A stretch of 64,000 nt of DNA from Paracentrotus lividus (GCA_940671915.1 CALNVZ010003432.1:4587682-4651681); one strand, 5' to 3'; positions 14,802 to 63,959 are shown, counted from the first letter of the stretch. Made by a program: numbers and translations. Notes: generated by a model not told the origin, from the letters alone.

Positions 14802-16176
14802 GAGAGAGAGAGAAGAGAGAAGAAAGGAAGGAAAGGGAAAGACGAACCCCTTTAATGCTCTGCCATTGAATAACAACACAGTTACTAAGGGGTACCCCCC
14901 CCCGCCCCAGCAAGCAGGGGTCCGCTTGACCCAAAAAAAGGAGAATTTTTTTTCAGAAATGCTGGAAGATACGAAACGAAACGAAGCTTTAAAAACCGTG
15001 GTGTGATTTTAGTACCGATCAAAAAGTTACGGTTCGGCTGGTCATTCGGGACCATCGCCATTTTTCCCCTCCTTTTACCCCCTGTTTTCCTGTATTTTTT
15101 TTTTTTCTTCTTCTTTTTGTTTTTGTTTGGGGAGGCCGGGCCCGCTCGGCCCCCGGATCCGTGCTTGTGTACGAATTCGTTTACGACCTAGAATTTGAAA
15201 TAGCAAAAAAAAACAACAACAACAACAACAAGGACAATATAGGTCTGTGTATAGAACCGTTTTCACTAGAGATTTGCTGCCCATGTTTAAATACTCTAAA
15301 GTCGCTAATTTTCATTTTTGTTATATACGCGCTCTTATTTATTTTTAAAGGGAGCTGATCATCAGCTCGTGAGAAATTAAAACAAAGAAATATAGGGCAA
15401 GATGTGTGGAAAAAACCCATACTTTAATTTCAATATACGGAAAATTTCCGGCTCGCGCTTCGCGCTCGCAACGTTAACCCCTAGATTACGGCACAATCAT
15501 TGATTCTTGATGCCCAGATAAACGAAGTGATTGTGGGCCTTTTTTGTGTGTTTCGCTTCGCGTTAGCAGTTTTTTTTTAAAAAGAAGGTGACCGTTTGTG
15601 AAAAATTAAATCAATCATGGACAATATGTGTGGAAAATTTATGCTCATGTTTTTATAAAGAAAATTTCCGGTTCGCGCATCGCGCTCCCAAAGTTCACCC
15701 CTTGATTACGACCCATTCATTGAGTCTTGATGCCCATATATACAAAGTAATTACTAGTTTATTGTTTTCCACTCTCTGTCCATGCTCGCATTTTTATAAG
15801 GGAGGTGGTCATCAGCTTCTAAAGGAATTAAAACAAATAATACGTATCTAAGAGGCAAAAAGTGTCTAAAATACATTACATTTAGGTCATTAAAATCCAA
15901 AAATTTCGGCTCGCTCTTCGCGCTCGCAAAGTACTCTTCGGAAAGCCCATTAAATTATTCCTAACGTCAAAAATTGAAGTGATGCGATATAATTTTTTCC
16001 GCTCGCGCTTCGCGCTTGCAAATAAGAGGAAAGTGTGCGTAAAACATACAGCCTTAGATCTTTATAAAGCAAAATTTTGGCTCGCGCTTCGCGCTTGAAT
16101 GATTCATTCCTTGAAAAAAAAAGGTCCACTTCTTCAGGTTTCGAACCCCCCCGTAAAAATCCTAGTTACGGGCCTG
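14691..16176. mobile_element. Non-autonomous hAT-like element 2 (5-bp target duplication)
   Basis: Left end CAGGCCCGAACCAGG; right end reversed CAGGCCCGTAACTAGG. AATTA is duplicated at 14686-14690 and 16177-16181, so the pre-insertion array sequence can be read across. It holds a long A-run (14760-14796), a second GGTCCGCTTGACC block, and several GCTCGCGCTTCGCGC hairpins like those of element 1 in the opposite orientation. No transposase. Confidence 0.7.
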
Positions 16177-16750
16177 AATTATGATGTATTCAGAAAAAAA
16201 AAAATTAAACTGTCCTTGTTTACCTGAAAAGTGATAAAAGAAAATTTTTCTTGCCCTAAACAAAAAATGCTGAAATCTTCCATTTTTAAGAAAGACGTCA
16301 AAGGTTGACTCACGTTTTTATTACGAAAAACATATATACATTTTTGAAAATCGACCCAATTGCTCAGACATGTTTTTAGAGAGAATAAAGCTATAGCTGT
16401 TCACGGTTTGCCTGAAAAAAAAAACAAAAAACGAGACAATATTTTCGAGATCTAAACCAAAATTTCCGAAAAACTACATTAAAAAAAAAAAAAAAAAAAA
16501 CGTCAAAGAGTTAGCTCACATTTTTTTAACGAATAATATACATTTTTGAAAATGGATGGATTAGAAAAGAGTAAAGCTACAGCTTTTTTGGTTTTCCTGG
16601 AAATCAACGAAATAACATTTTTCTATCCCTAAACAAAAATTGCCGACATTTTCCTTTTTTAAGAAAAACGTCAAAGGGTCAGCTCAAAAGTGACGAAAGA
16701 ACAATTAAGCCCTAAACAATATGTGCGGAAAAACTCAATTTTTAAGAGGG

Positions 16751-17370
16751 GTTAATAAAAGTCCATACCTGAGGGAAAATCCGGAATTTTGGAAGATGAT
16801 TTATTATCCTTTCAATATTATGAGATACAAAATGAAAACATTTGTCAAAAAGTGAGTTATAAATATCAAATCCTAAAACATTTAACATTAAAAATATTTT
16901 TCTCTGATTGTAATTTAATAGTTTCAGGTTTTGAAAATTAATTCATCAGAAGATATCTTCATACATTTGTTGCAATGTCAAAGTCAAAGGATTAGTAGAA
17001 TTTATGTGTTACAGTTAATAAAAGTCCACACCTGCTGAAAAGTTGTATGTATATTCATTGATGAATAAATTTGTTTGTTTGTTATTCAGATAATGTGTAC
17101 AATGCTGCTTTTAAGATTCAAATATTTTCTCATGATTACGCCGCATGTTGCTGAGGGATGACGTGTTTCTGTCACAAAATATGCAAATGGATAATAGTTG
17201 AGGAAATATAACTACATCGTTTATTGCAAACCTTATGAAAGTTATAAGAATTTTCAACTCTTGCATACATATTGTTGGCTGCACTTGCCAGACCATATTA
17301 TTATGGCTAGAAGAGAAATTCTATGCATTTTTATACTTCATTTCATTCATTTCTTTCTTCTTAAATCTAA
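16751..17370. other. Repeat-derived spacer
   Basis: No gene. Segments such as GTTAATAAAAGTCCA and GTGAGTTATAAATATC reappear diverged near 19,080-19,110 and 19,430, so this is part of a dispersed repeat family flanking the 230-245 bp tandem repeat. Confidence 0.45.
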
Positions 17371-17720
17371 GGGTAGTATTTCACTTCGCGGAGACGTCTC
17401 TGCGACGGAATAGAAAATATCGTCTCCGCGACGGATAAAAAGTATTAGAGACGTCTCCGAGACGTCTCCGCGACGTCTCCGCGACAATTTTCAAAAACTG
17501 TGACAAAGCAATTTCAAAAAACCATCTCAAAGTAGTTTCCACGACTCTTGAAACGTCGCACGACAAGTTTCAAAAAATTGTCGCGGAAAAAACTTTGAGA
17601 CGGTTCTTTGAAACTGCTTTGTCACATTTTTTTGGGAAAAATGTCGCGGAGACGGCTCAGAGACGTCTATAATACTTTTTATCCGTCGCGGAGACGTCTC
17701 CGCGAAGTGAGATACCACCC
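17371..17720. mobile_element. GACGTC-type MITE, copy 2, with TAA duplication
   Basis: Starts GGGTAGTATTTCACTTCGCG and ends CGCGAAGTGAGATACCACCC. TAA flanks both sides (17368-17370, 17721-17723), a 3-bp duplication as in PIF/Harbinger elements. Repeated GGAGACGTCTC motifs make it self-complementary in many registers. Confidence 0.78.
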
Positions 17721-17723
17721 TAA

Positions 17724-18665
17724 TGGTGAGATTATTAAATCACTCTCAAACTTCATTTGCCTGAGTTAAATAATAGTGTTTGGACCTGGCAATGCCTAAT
17801 TGTAATAACAAATGGAGAGAAACTATCAAACGTAGTGCTATTTCATGATACCATTTAGATGAACCTTAAAATTTTCATTTCTTAACTTCTCACATACTAA
17901 AAGTCTTTTCAAATTCAATGTTCATACTTTATCTAAAAATCTTGAAATTTTAAAACTTCCCAAATATTGCAGGTGGATTATTAATCACTCTTCCAAACTT
18001 CATTTGCTGATTAAAATAATAGTGTTTGGACCTTGGCAACTATTTAAATAACAATTGAGAGAGAAACTATTCAAAAGATGTTATTTTCATATACCATTAG
18101 ATGAACCTTAAATTTTCATTCTTAACTTCACACATACTATAAAATCTTTCTCAATCAATGTTCATCTTTCAAATCTTGAAATTTTAACAATCTTCCAAAA
18201 TGCAGTGATTATTTAAAATCACTCTCAAACTTTCATTTGCTGATTAAATAATAGTGTTTGGACCTGGGCAACTATTTAAATAACAATGAGAGAGAAACTA
18301 TTCAAAAGAGTGTTATTTTCATATACCATTAGATGAACCTTAATTTTCATTCTTAACTTCTCACATACTAAAATCTTTCAATTCAATGTCATCTTTCAAA
18401 TCTTGAAATTTTAACAATCTTCCAAAAATGCCAGTGGATTATTAAATCACTCTCAAACTTCATTTGCCCTGATGTAAATAAAAGCTGTTTGGACCTGGCA
18501 ACGATTTACAATAAACAATGAGAGATAAACCTATTCAAACGAGTGTTATTCTTCCTAACTATTAGAGAACCTTAAATTTTCATTCTTAACTTCTCACATA
18601 CTAAAATCTTTCAATTCAATGTTCATCTTGTCAAATCTTGAAATTTTAACAATCTTCCAAAATGC
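17724..18665. repeat. Four-copy tandem repeat, unit about 230-245 bp
   Basis: Copies start near 17724, 17971, 18203 and 18432. Each contains AATCACTCTCAAACTTCATT, ATAATAGTGTTTGGACCTGG, TTCTCACATACTAAAATC and AACAATCTTCCAAAATGCA. Copies differ largely by one-base gains and losses in short runs. Confidence 0.88.
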
Positions 18666-19895
18666 AACTGTTGCCATCCCTCCCACCCCTGACCATTTTA
18701 AATCAGGTATATAACATTTGAATGATTTGTTTGTCACAGTTAGTTGTAAGAGTCCAGCCCTATCTACCCTTGCTAGCTATACATACATATTCATGATGAA
18801 TATATTTGTACAATTGTAATACAGATGATGGCGAAGTTCCACACATCGGCCTGTCTATTCTTTTTCTGCTTAGATATTCAAATACCTTTCATATACAAAT
18901 TTACTAACGAATATGTATTTGTGCAGGAGGGTTGGACCTCTTCGTTAACTGTGACAAATAAATCATTGAAATATTATATATATATATCTGATCGAAAATG
19001 GCCAGGGGTTGGAGGGATGGCAACATGAAGAATTTGAAACATACTTTATTGACGTTTCATTCTTGTGAGATGCAAAATGAAAATACTTGTTAAAAGTGAG
19101 TTACAAATATCGAAATTAAATTAAATTTTCATCTACAAAGTTGAACAATCTTCCAAGATTTGACCAATCCCGTCCTCCCCACCCTGTTGTGGGGGGGGGG
19201 GGGGGGGGTGGATTGGTTTAGACAGACGTGTATCAATCAGACGTGATATTTATGTCTGGGACCGACCTTTACCGTCACCATCCGAGAGACGTGACTGGGT
19301 TTCGATTCAAGGTCCGCTCAATGTCAGTTTGTAGGCTGATGTAGAGAGTTGACACTGAGCGTTACCTCTCAACAACTCCTAATCTTGGCCATTTTAAAAC
19401 AGGTATATAACATATATATGATTTATTTGTCACAGTTAGTGTAAGAGTTCACCCCGGTACAACCCTTGTTATTTAAATTTTAAAAAAAATTATTGTAGTG
19501 CAGATGATTATGCAAATTTCAACACAAAACACTTGAGTCTCTGTTCTGGTTTTGTGTCTTAGTGTCTTAATGTAATCTACTGCACTCAGGAATGAAAAGG
19601 AATAAGTATCCTCTTTCTGAACATACAAACATGGTCGAAAATACTATGGCCATGAAGGAAATATATAACAACATATCAAAGACTTGTAATATATATATAT
19701 ATATATATTATATTTTTATACTTATATTATATTAGATATAAATAGATAAGATAAGTGAACGAAATAATTATCATTTCGTTGTGTATATATTTATATTTAA
19801 AACAAATAAATATCATGTATCTTAATTAGTCCACTTATGTTCTTTTTGCTCCTTGGTGTTCCACACATCATCGTCTTTAATCCTAATCCCAGACT
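18666..19895. other. Repeat-rich intergenic DNA
   Basis: No gene. Two diverged copies of a segment with CAGGTATATAACAT and TTTGTCACAGTTAG occur near 18,710 and 19,400. There is a G-run at about 19190-19208, a tRNA-retroposon-like piece at 19240-19335, and an AT run near 19690. Confidence 0.5.
19240..19335 (-). repeat. SINE-like fragment, copy 1
   Basis: Shares with 23875-23950 the order GGGACYGACMTTTA, CGTC(G/A)CC, GACKTGACTG, then a B-box-like TTTGAACC or TTTCGATTCAAG on the minus strand. No full tRNA structure is visible. Interpreted as the tail of a tRNA-derived retroposon. Confidence 0.4.
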
Positions 19896-20028
19896 TACGT
19901 CAGACACCCGATGACACTCGGAACTTTATCATTTTAATCCCAACATATCCATAATCCATGACGTACGTTGAAATAGTCAGCTGGGACTGTCTCATGGTGC
20001 CTCAGACCGTCTCAGTTTTCTATAAAAG
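19896..20028 (+). promoter_or_regulatory. Promoter of the plus-strand protease
   Basis: TACGTCAGACAC (19896-19907), TTTATCATTTTAATCC (19925-19940), a TGACGT site, AGTCAGCTGGGACTGTC, and TATAAAAG at 20021-20028. The last four blocks match the minus-strand gene in order and spacing, while the rest of the flanks has diverged. Confidence 0.78.
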
Positions 20029-20049
20029 CCCAGGACCTGACCAGGTTCT

Positions 20050-20084
20050 TCATTGGTTCCAGTTTCAACCTCAAGACAACAAAG
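20050..20084 (+). other. Non-coding first exon of the plus protease
   Basis: Ends CCTCAAGACAACAAAG before a GTGAGT donor; joined to the coding exon at 20801 after a TTTCAG acceptor. The 5' end is estimated from TATA distance. It matches the minus copy, including TTCTTCATTGGTTCCAGTTT upstream of the donor. Confidence 0.65.
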
Positions 20085-20803
20085 GTGAGTTGCTCCATCC
20101 GGGTCTTTCTGACTATCGATACTTGAGGGCTGTTGCAATTCAAGAAGTTGCTTCTCTCGTAGCAGTTCTTTATCAAACCTAGAAAATTTTACATTTATTA
20201 TGAAATATCTTAAGCCCTATGTCAATATGTTTGAAATTTACTTTAACTTAATATTAATTATGATACATTTTCTGTAAATGTGTTTGAAATTTACTTAAAA
20301 ATTTAAATTGATTATGATACATCTTCAGTATGTTTGAAATTTTATATTTTGTTCATGGAAAATATGTGGATTTTGATATAGAAACAAATAACTCAATTCA
20401 ACGCCGTAATGTTCCGAGATTTAGGTTGCAAGAGGGAAGAGGACGATGCCATGTTAAAAGGGTAGCTCTTTTCTCTTTCTGCTTCTAATTTTGATTTTTT
20501 TTTTTTTTTTTTTCTAATTTGAAAAGTATTAATGTAAAAAATAACAAAGAAAAAAATAATTGGTCTTTTCTCAAGAACATGGAGACGTCAGGAAAAGCCA
20601 TAATGCTGACAAAATTGAGGGCCCTAACTCATCTCCTGTGTGCAACACAATTATAACTGTTATTTGAATCAAAATTTATGATGTGAATTAGGCTCATGTT
20701 TTTGTTTTTGTTTTTTTAATCTACAGTAGATTTCGTTTGGACATAATGATCTCGTCATCCTCCCCATTTAACAATCATTATATTTTGCCTGTTATTTCAG
20801 AAA

Positions 20804-24269
<3,466 letters not shown>

Positions 24270-24361
24270 ATCAAATCTACAAGGCTGACGAGATGTCAAA
24301 TCTTTAAGAATTCTGATGAAAATGTTGCAATGAACGCTGGTTTTAATTTGAATTGAAGATG

Positions 24362-24367
24362 AATAAA
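24362..24367 (+). terminator. Poly(A) signal of the plus-strand protease
   Basis: AATAAA 93 nt after the TAA stop. Confidence 0.7.
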
Positions 24368-24479
24368 TCCGTGAATTACAAAATATTCAAATTTGTGTAT
24401 TGCCTTGTTTTCTAATGTCATATAAAAGATATAATGGAGCTTATATAATTACATACAATAGAAATACAGAGATATGCTC

Positions 24480-24800
<321 letters not shown>

Positions 24801-25033
24801 TACATCGTTCGTTACAAACGTGGAATATGTTACTTTGCTCCGGTAACATTATTTTTCTCATACAATTACTGTGTCAATGGGCATAATCCCAATTTTCACA
24901 CCACATATTCCCAACGACCTCCGGCTTTTCCCTGAACTTTTATTTATTTTTCCATTACCCCCCCATTCGAACCCTAATTTGTTGTTCCGGGAGCCGAGGC
25001 CCCCTCAGTACCTCCACGGGAAACCAGTCTGAC

Positions 25034-25042
25034 CCCCCCCCC

Positions 25043-25081
<39 letters not shown>
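25034..25081. repeat. Poly-C and (CA)n microsatellite
   Basis: A C-run followed by about 18 CA units. Frames through it are low complexity. Confidence 0.9.
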
Positions 25082-25082
<1 letters not shown>

Positions 25083-25588
25083 ACACACCAACACACCCTC
25101 ACCCACACCTTCAGGCCGTCACCTCTTCCGTCTTCATACACACATGAACACACCCACGCCGCGCCCTCACTCAGATTTATCAACATCATCTCCATACATC
25201 CAAGTCTCTTTAAGCAAATTTTCTGGCATTTTGTCACCTGCCTCTTCCTAAACCATTAACATACCGGCAGGCATGTCCAAATGGAATGGATATTATTGTC
25301 CAATGACATCATGAGCTCACAATGCTCGCCATCACAAAGCCAATTTCTATTACACAATCGATAATATTTTTATGCAATGAAAAACACTGTTCGACAGGTA
25401 TTATTTTGCAGGAAGAAAGCAAAAGCAATATTTAATCTTGAAACTAAAGAATCGCTTTACAGTAAAACCCTACTTATCACAATAACACATTCGATGTTTC
25501 AGATAGTTGGTAAATTTCTAGCTTATAAATGTATCATGTTCACATTTAAGCTTACAACTTCCGATGTATCATGTTTAAAGCTTATACT

Positions 25589-25963
25589 AAAGGCGCCGTC
25601 ACACCTTAGCGTTGGGAACTACATTAGAGTACCTTTATTGGGAACCAATGAATGTATATGCTCAACGTTCGCAGGAAACGTTTGACAGACGTTGTATACG
25701 TTTATCGTCCGTTTTAAACGTTATTTGTTCAATGAAACTCGCTGGGTTGAAACATTCATTTGGACAGGTCTAAAATTCGACACCAATGCGACCACAGCGT
25801 GGGGCAACGTTTCCCAAAAGTTTCCGAACGCATGACAACGTTTGCCCAACATTTCTTGAGACTACATAACAATAAATGGAGTGCGGTTGTAGACCCACAT
25901 TTCTGAGAACGTTGGGCATACGTTGGATCCAGATCTGAACGCGAATATATGTGACGGTGTCTT
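25589..25963. mobile_element. MITE-like element, AAAGGCGCCGTCACA ends
   Basis: Left end AAAGGCGCCGTCACACC, right end reversed AAGACACCGTCACATAT. The interior has repeated AACGTT and CGTTGG motifs. No coding capacity. Confidence 0.55.
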
Positions 25964-27638
25964 CAAATATAAATTGCGGCCATCCAAAAATTATTAATGA
26001 AATGTCAAGATCCCCTGAAACTTGAACGTTCTAGTCCAAATGCTTACTCAAACATGAACAAAAAAATCTGGAGGAAAAATTAATCTTTTCCAGCTTTCCT
26101 ATCAATATTCAAATTTCAACTGAAGATCACTTTCCTTAGATTTACAATATCTATACATCTGTTAAGCAAGTCTATATAAATTGTATTCTCCTTTAAATTT
26201 GATCTCATGTTCGTTTTTTTCTTGGAAAATGAAGGACAAATGTGCTTTGATAACTGAAATATCCATCTGGGTTCTGTAAATACTAGTCCGTTTTTAAATC
26301 ACATAGATGATAAAAGAAATGCTTTTTAATTCTAATAAAACACACATCAACTAATGAGGACGTATATCTACATACACAATATACATATATATAACATTTC
26401 TTTTAAATAATTTTCTTTCAACACATTCATGAACATACGATTATACAGCTTGGGGGAAATTATTAGACCAAGCTCTTCTTCATAAGGGTTTCAGTGTGTG
26501 TGTTTCTAGCTTTAAAATGTTTATAAAACATATTAAACACAGACTAACTCTACTTTCTTCTACATTCTTCAGCAATCATGTCATTGAAATGTGAGTACAC
26601 ACTTTTTGTAACTAATACCAAAGATGCTTTTTTTCCCAGAACCGAATGGATGATTCAAAACCTGATATACGGTCGCATGTACACAAGTTGCCTATCATTA
26701 ATGGTTAACAAAACTCAACAAGACAGGGGAAATAAATTTATTGTTGAATTATATTAAACTAAGTTGGATGAAATGACTATTACTAGGACGTAATTACTGC
26801 TAAAATCGCCATTCATATCTCAATTGAAAAACAGAAAGAAAAAAAAAAATCAAAATGTTTTAATCCACGGCAATCTTATGCAATATACATAAATATAATT
26901 CTTTAAAAAGGCAATTTTCATCATGTCAACATCAATCAAATAAATTTTCATATATTCAAGGATAACAATATTTACATCTCTTATACTATTTTCAATGATG
27001 TAATTGTTATGTTACACAAAGAATATATATTCTATTTCTGTCCAAGTTGTACATTTTCTAAACAGCAAATACCACCTCATACAAATATGCAAATGGATAA
27101 GTGATAAAAGCAAATCTATCTATTTCATTTTACACAAATTCTTGCCATGGTAAAACTCACTCTAATTTATTACACTTCAAATGTTTTGCGCTAATAAAGA
27201 AAAGAGTTTTTGTTAAGAGAAACGCGGTGGGTTCATAATTCAAACTACTATAAACTCAGTTCTCCAAAAATGTGCATTTGGGCGACACAGAATTCTCATT
27301 TACAAGAAGCAAGACATGTAAAATGTTGTAACAATTATACAATTCATTTATATATATATATATATACATAAATAAAGTGGTTAGTGAAAGGTATAAAAAA
27401 AAAAGAAAAAAAAAGAAGATATTTAAGTTCTAAAGGCAAGATGAAATTCATCAGCCTCAATCTCTTTATTTAAAAAAAAAAGGCCTTCACAATAAAAGTA
27501 ATAAATCCATCTACCAGTAGTTTAAAAAGTCTCCTTCTACTGATACACATTTGATTTCGCAAAGTACAAAGTACAAACTTTGGGTGAGATAGGACTCATA
27601 TAAACAACTGGTATGTAGTCCAGTTTTAATGATGCTCA

Positions 27639-27902
27639 AAAAGGTGCGTTCACACTTCACTGATTCGGATGTGGTCTGAACGAGTGTATGTTACAATAAG
27701 TATTGATATGGCGCACATCGTTTGTTATAAAAGCTCAGTCATTAGAAAATGCACAATGTTGATAGTGAAGCAGAGTTAGACCAAGATGATATCACTGTAA
27801 TATCTCCTAGGCCGGACTCTCTCTATATACTGTACTGTATCGAACCGCCATGAATTGCCATCCATTCATCAGCGTTGTGTACTCGCACCTTAATTGTTGA
27901 CA
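27639..27902. mobile_element. MITE-like element, AAGGTGCG ends
   Basis: AAAAGGTGCGTTCACACTTC at the left; reversed right end TTAAGGTGCGAGTACACAAC. About 260 bp, non-coding. Confidence 0.5.
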
Positions 27903-28532
27903 GCCTTTCTGTATGTTTCAGCCATTTCTATCTATCACACATAAAACGCAGCTCAAATGTCATCAGCCTTTGATGGGGTACATCAATCATCTCTGGAAAT
28001 TACCCAAAATATATTTCAAACTTGTAGAAAAATAAATAATAGAAAAGGTATGCAGTTCAGCAAATTTCAAGTAAAACAAGTTTCAATTTCATCAATTAGA
28101 TTTCAACCTACTGGTCCTTATCATGCAACAATATTGCAGAAAGTAAAAGAAAAACAAAGCAATATTCATTATTTGAGAAGAGTGAAAACAAATAAGTTCT
28201 TAAACGATTTTGAGAAAAAAAAAAGAAAAAAAAAAAGATCAATATGCAAGTATTAATCATATTGCAACAACTTTCAGGGAATGCACAAATTTGGTTGAGA
28301 AGTTTAAAAGAATGTTAGTGCAAATATTAAGATATTTCTTTTGTTGATATAAAAACACCATTGACAAAATTTTTTACAATAACACAGCATCTCTTTACTA
28401 CAATATTCCAAATATGTCCGTTATCAACCATCAAAATATCAAGACATAAAATTACCAGTCAATCTTACTTGTAGTATTTACAGTATCTACAAAAGGAAAA
28501 GTCCTGAAATTTGATTTACAGTTAATTTCTAA

Positions 28533-28742
28533 GGGGTGTTTCACGAGCAGTTAGGTAGACTTAAAGTCCCTCTTAATTTCTTAGCGCATTCTGTATTTAA
28601 CATGCAATCTCATTGATAGACTTCTCAGTGGCACGCATCAACTGAGCATTGATCTGACCAATGAGGTGATGCGTAATATATCACATGCAAATAGGAATTT
28701 CAGTGCAATTTTTAGTAAACTTAACTTTTTATGAAACACCCC
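28533..28742. mobile_element. MITE-like element, GGGGTGTTTCA ends
   Basis: GGGGTGTTTCACGAGCAGTTAG at the left, GGGGTGTTTCATAAAAAGTTAA reversed at the right. Elements with similar GGGxxTxTTTCA ends occur at 42472-42635 and 47714-48032. Confidence 0.6.
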
Positions 28743-29618
28743 AAAGATGTTTTAAGACAGAATAAAAATTACATCAGTGTAAGAGAGATTATTATAAAAT
28801 AAAAAGTCTTGCCCTGGCAAGATATTTTACAATGACTTTTTAGGAAGAACAGAATACACTCTGAAAGCCCAATCAACATTTAGAAAGACTGGATGTTAGC
28901 GTAGGCAAAACATTTTTGTGGTCCTTCAATACTTTACAACTATTTTCAAAACAAGAATAAAAATTCATTCATAAATATATATACATTCCAAAATTCCATT
29001 CATATTTATCTCCATTTCTAGAAATATTTGCACTTGAATAGAAAAATCATTTTGGACGGGAATGTTTGTGTAGACGCTGCAGTTTATGTATTATATGAAA
29101 CCTATCAAAATATATATTCCTTTTTTTTAGGAGCAGGAACATTTAATTAATAATTATAACAAATATTAATGCTGAATTCAAATAGGGAATCAACACATTT
29201 TAGACGCATGAAATGTACAAATTTAAAACTTTAAAGTGTATATGAAAGAAATAAAAACTCATGGGTTAACATGATCGTACCAAGAGCCTCTCACACAATT
29301 TTTATATTTTGTAAGAGAGATAAATTTATCTTAAAAATACAAAACTATCAAGTGTTTCATTTCATACTTGTGGCCAAGGTAAATCCATAGTTAAAGGATG
29401 GAAATGGTTCACTCAAAATGAGCAAAAATTTTAAACACCACTAATAGTTCAGATCAAAAGCTGTCGAACTTTTAGAAGAAAATGACCTCACAACTCCACA
29501 GTTTAAGAATACAAATAAACAAAATTTTCTCCCAAAATGGTTGCATCGTTCTTCAAAGTTGCTCCGAAGATACTGCAGATAAATTATTCCTGTTCATCAA
29601 TGGAGTCCTTTTTCTCAT

Positions 29619-62558
<32,940 letters not shown>

Positions 62559-63200
62559 CTGCATGAGACAAGCATGAAATGGATCCAGTAATATTAAATT
62601 AGACTCTAATTATAATCTTGATTTAGCCGCCGCCATTATCCTGATGACGACAGTATCAATACTGTTGAAATGTCTTTTTTTTAGAGCTATCAAATCTCAA
62701 GGAAGTATCAACAACAGTCCTTTTCAGGACTACCACATGGTGTTGATCTACATGTAGCTCATTTTGCCAACATGATTAAAAAAACATGGTGATCAGTCTG
62801 TAATCCCTCAAAATTTACAAGCCGATTGCTTGCTTTACTTTCAGGATATCTATGATTTCATATTCAAATATTTTGTGCGCTTAGAAACAACCGTATTAAG
62901 CGCCACATAAATGTTATTATTATTAAATATTGAAAACCATTACTGAAACGCTTTTCAAACAGCATGCCTTTAATTCCACTGCATGGCCGTATCCTAGTCT
63001 CATTTGTTGTCACTGCTTTAAGATAGTAAACGATTTCCATAATTTACTCTGAAACTTTCAGTATTTTGTTTTTAAAGTCAGACCAATAGGATTTTAATAA
63101 TTTTGATCACTTTGGCACTGTTTTTGGAAGTTACTGATTGAGATTCACTTTAATCAGCCCAGAGAGAAAAGATGTTTATAAAGTTATGAATGATAAAATT
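62559..63200. other. Prominin intron upstream of the helix 1-2 exon
   Basis: No further prominin exon is visible; the preceding exon must lie beyond 64000. Confidence 0.45.
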
Positions 63201-63959
63201 CTGGGGCGGAATTCTGGGGAACTGTCATAACTACTGTCTTATCTTTTGTCTTATCTCTGAGAGATATGACACCCTTAAGATTGTCCTAAATCGGTATTCT
63301 GAAGACTGTCTTTTCTTTGTCTTATCTCTGAAAGTACCCGCCCATCTTTTCTGAGACAAACCAATGAAAATCACTCTTAGTTACTCGTTTAAGCCCTCTT
63401 AACCATAGGAAGGCCCGAAGACATGCAGGGGTGTGTCCAAAATACAGTAAATCGCAATGGGTGACAGCGCATATTCATGCGCTTATTTACGCAAAGTTAA
63501 AGAGAAAGACAGAAACAACTCAGAAGAATTTTTGGAAGAGAAAAAAGAGAGTAAAAACAGGAAGGAAAAATGGCAGTTAACATGGAGGGCTTAACTTATG
63601 GCAGTACAATGTATATGATAAGTAAAACTAATGAAACAGTGTAATCTAAAAAATATTGTTGTTTGCTTACAATAAAGGGGCTATTGAACCTGGGTATCAT
63701 GGTACTTAAATATGTAAAAGATAAGACAAAAGATAAGACAGCTAGACCCTGTCATATCTTTTATCTTATCTTTTCTCCGGCTTCGCGTAAAAGTTGGCTT
63801 TTGAGCGTTTATTAAACAGTGTATTTCTTGTGTGCGCCAATAATTTATGACAATTATTTATGACAAAAAGATAAGACAGCTCCCAGAATACTGATTGTGT
63901 CTTATCTCTGAGATAAGATAAAATATCAAGATAAGACACTCCCCAGACTTCCGCCCCTG
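63201..63959. mobile_element. Long inverted-repeat element rich in TTATC motifs
   Basis: CTGGGGCGGAATTCTGGGGA at the left and CAGGGGCGGAAGTCTGGGGA reversed at the right. Both arms hold repeated GTCTTATCTTTTGTCTTATC-like sequence. About 760 bp, no frame; class unknown. Confidence 0.72.

Larger units (their letters stand above)
11940..16750. repeat. Degenerate tandem array, unit about 155-195 bp, interrupted by transposons
   Basis: A diverged unit recurs. Recognisable parts in order: AATTGCTCAGACATGATG, AAATAAAGCTATA, GGTTTGCCTGAAAAG, CGAAAGAAC, a GCCGAAAAACTA block, TTTTTAAGAAAAACGTCAAG, TTAGCTCACAGTTTTT. The TGCCTGAAA landmark appears near 11957, 12469, 12628, 12790, 14328, 14520, 16222, 16408 and 16593. 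Insertions split the array at 12065-12342, 12951-14092 and 14691-16176. Frames such as 12471-12884 simply read through units and look like no known protein. Confidence 0.75.
25964..29583 (-). other. AT-rich 3' flank or long 3' UTR of prominin
   Basis: No coding region recognised on either strand. Part of this could be the prominin 3' untranslated region, since its stop is at 29619-29621. Several AATAAA-like sites exist on the minus strand, but none is decisive. Two small inverted-repeat elements lie here. Confidence 0.4.

Noticed and set aside
27957-28256. 99-codon plus-strand frame
   Set aside because: AT-rich, ends in a poly-Lys run, no recognisable domain or splice context.
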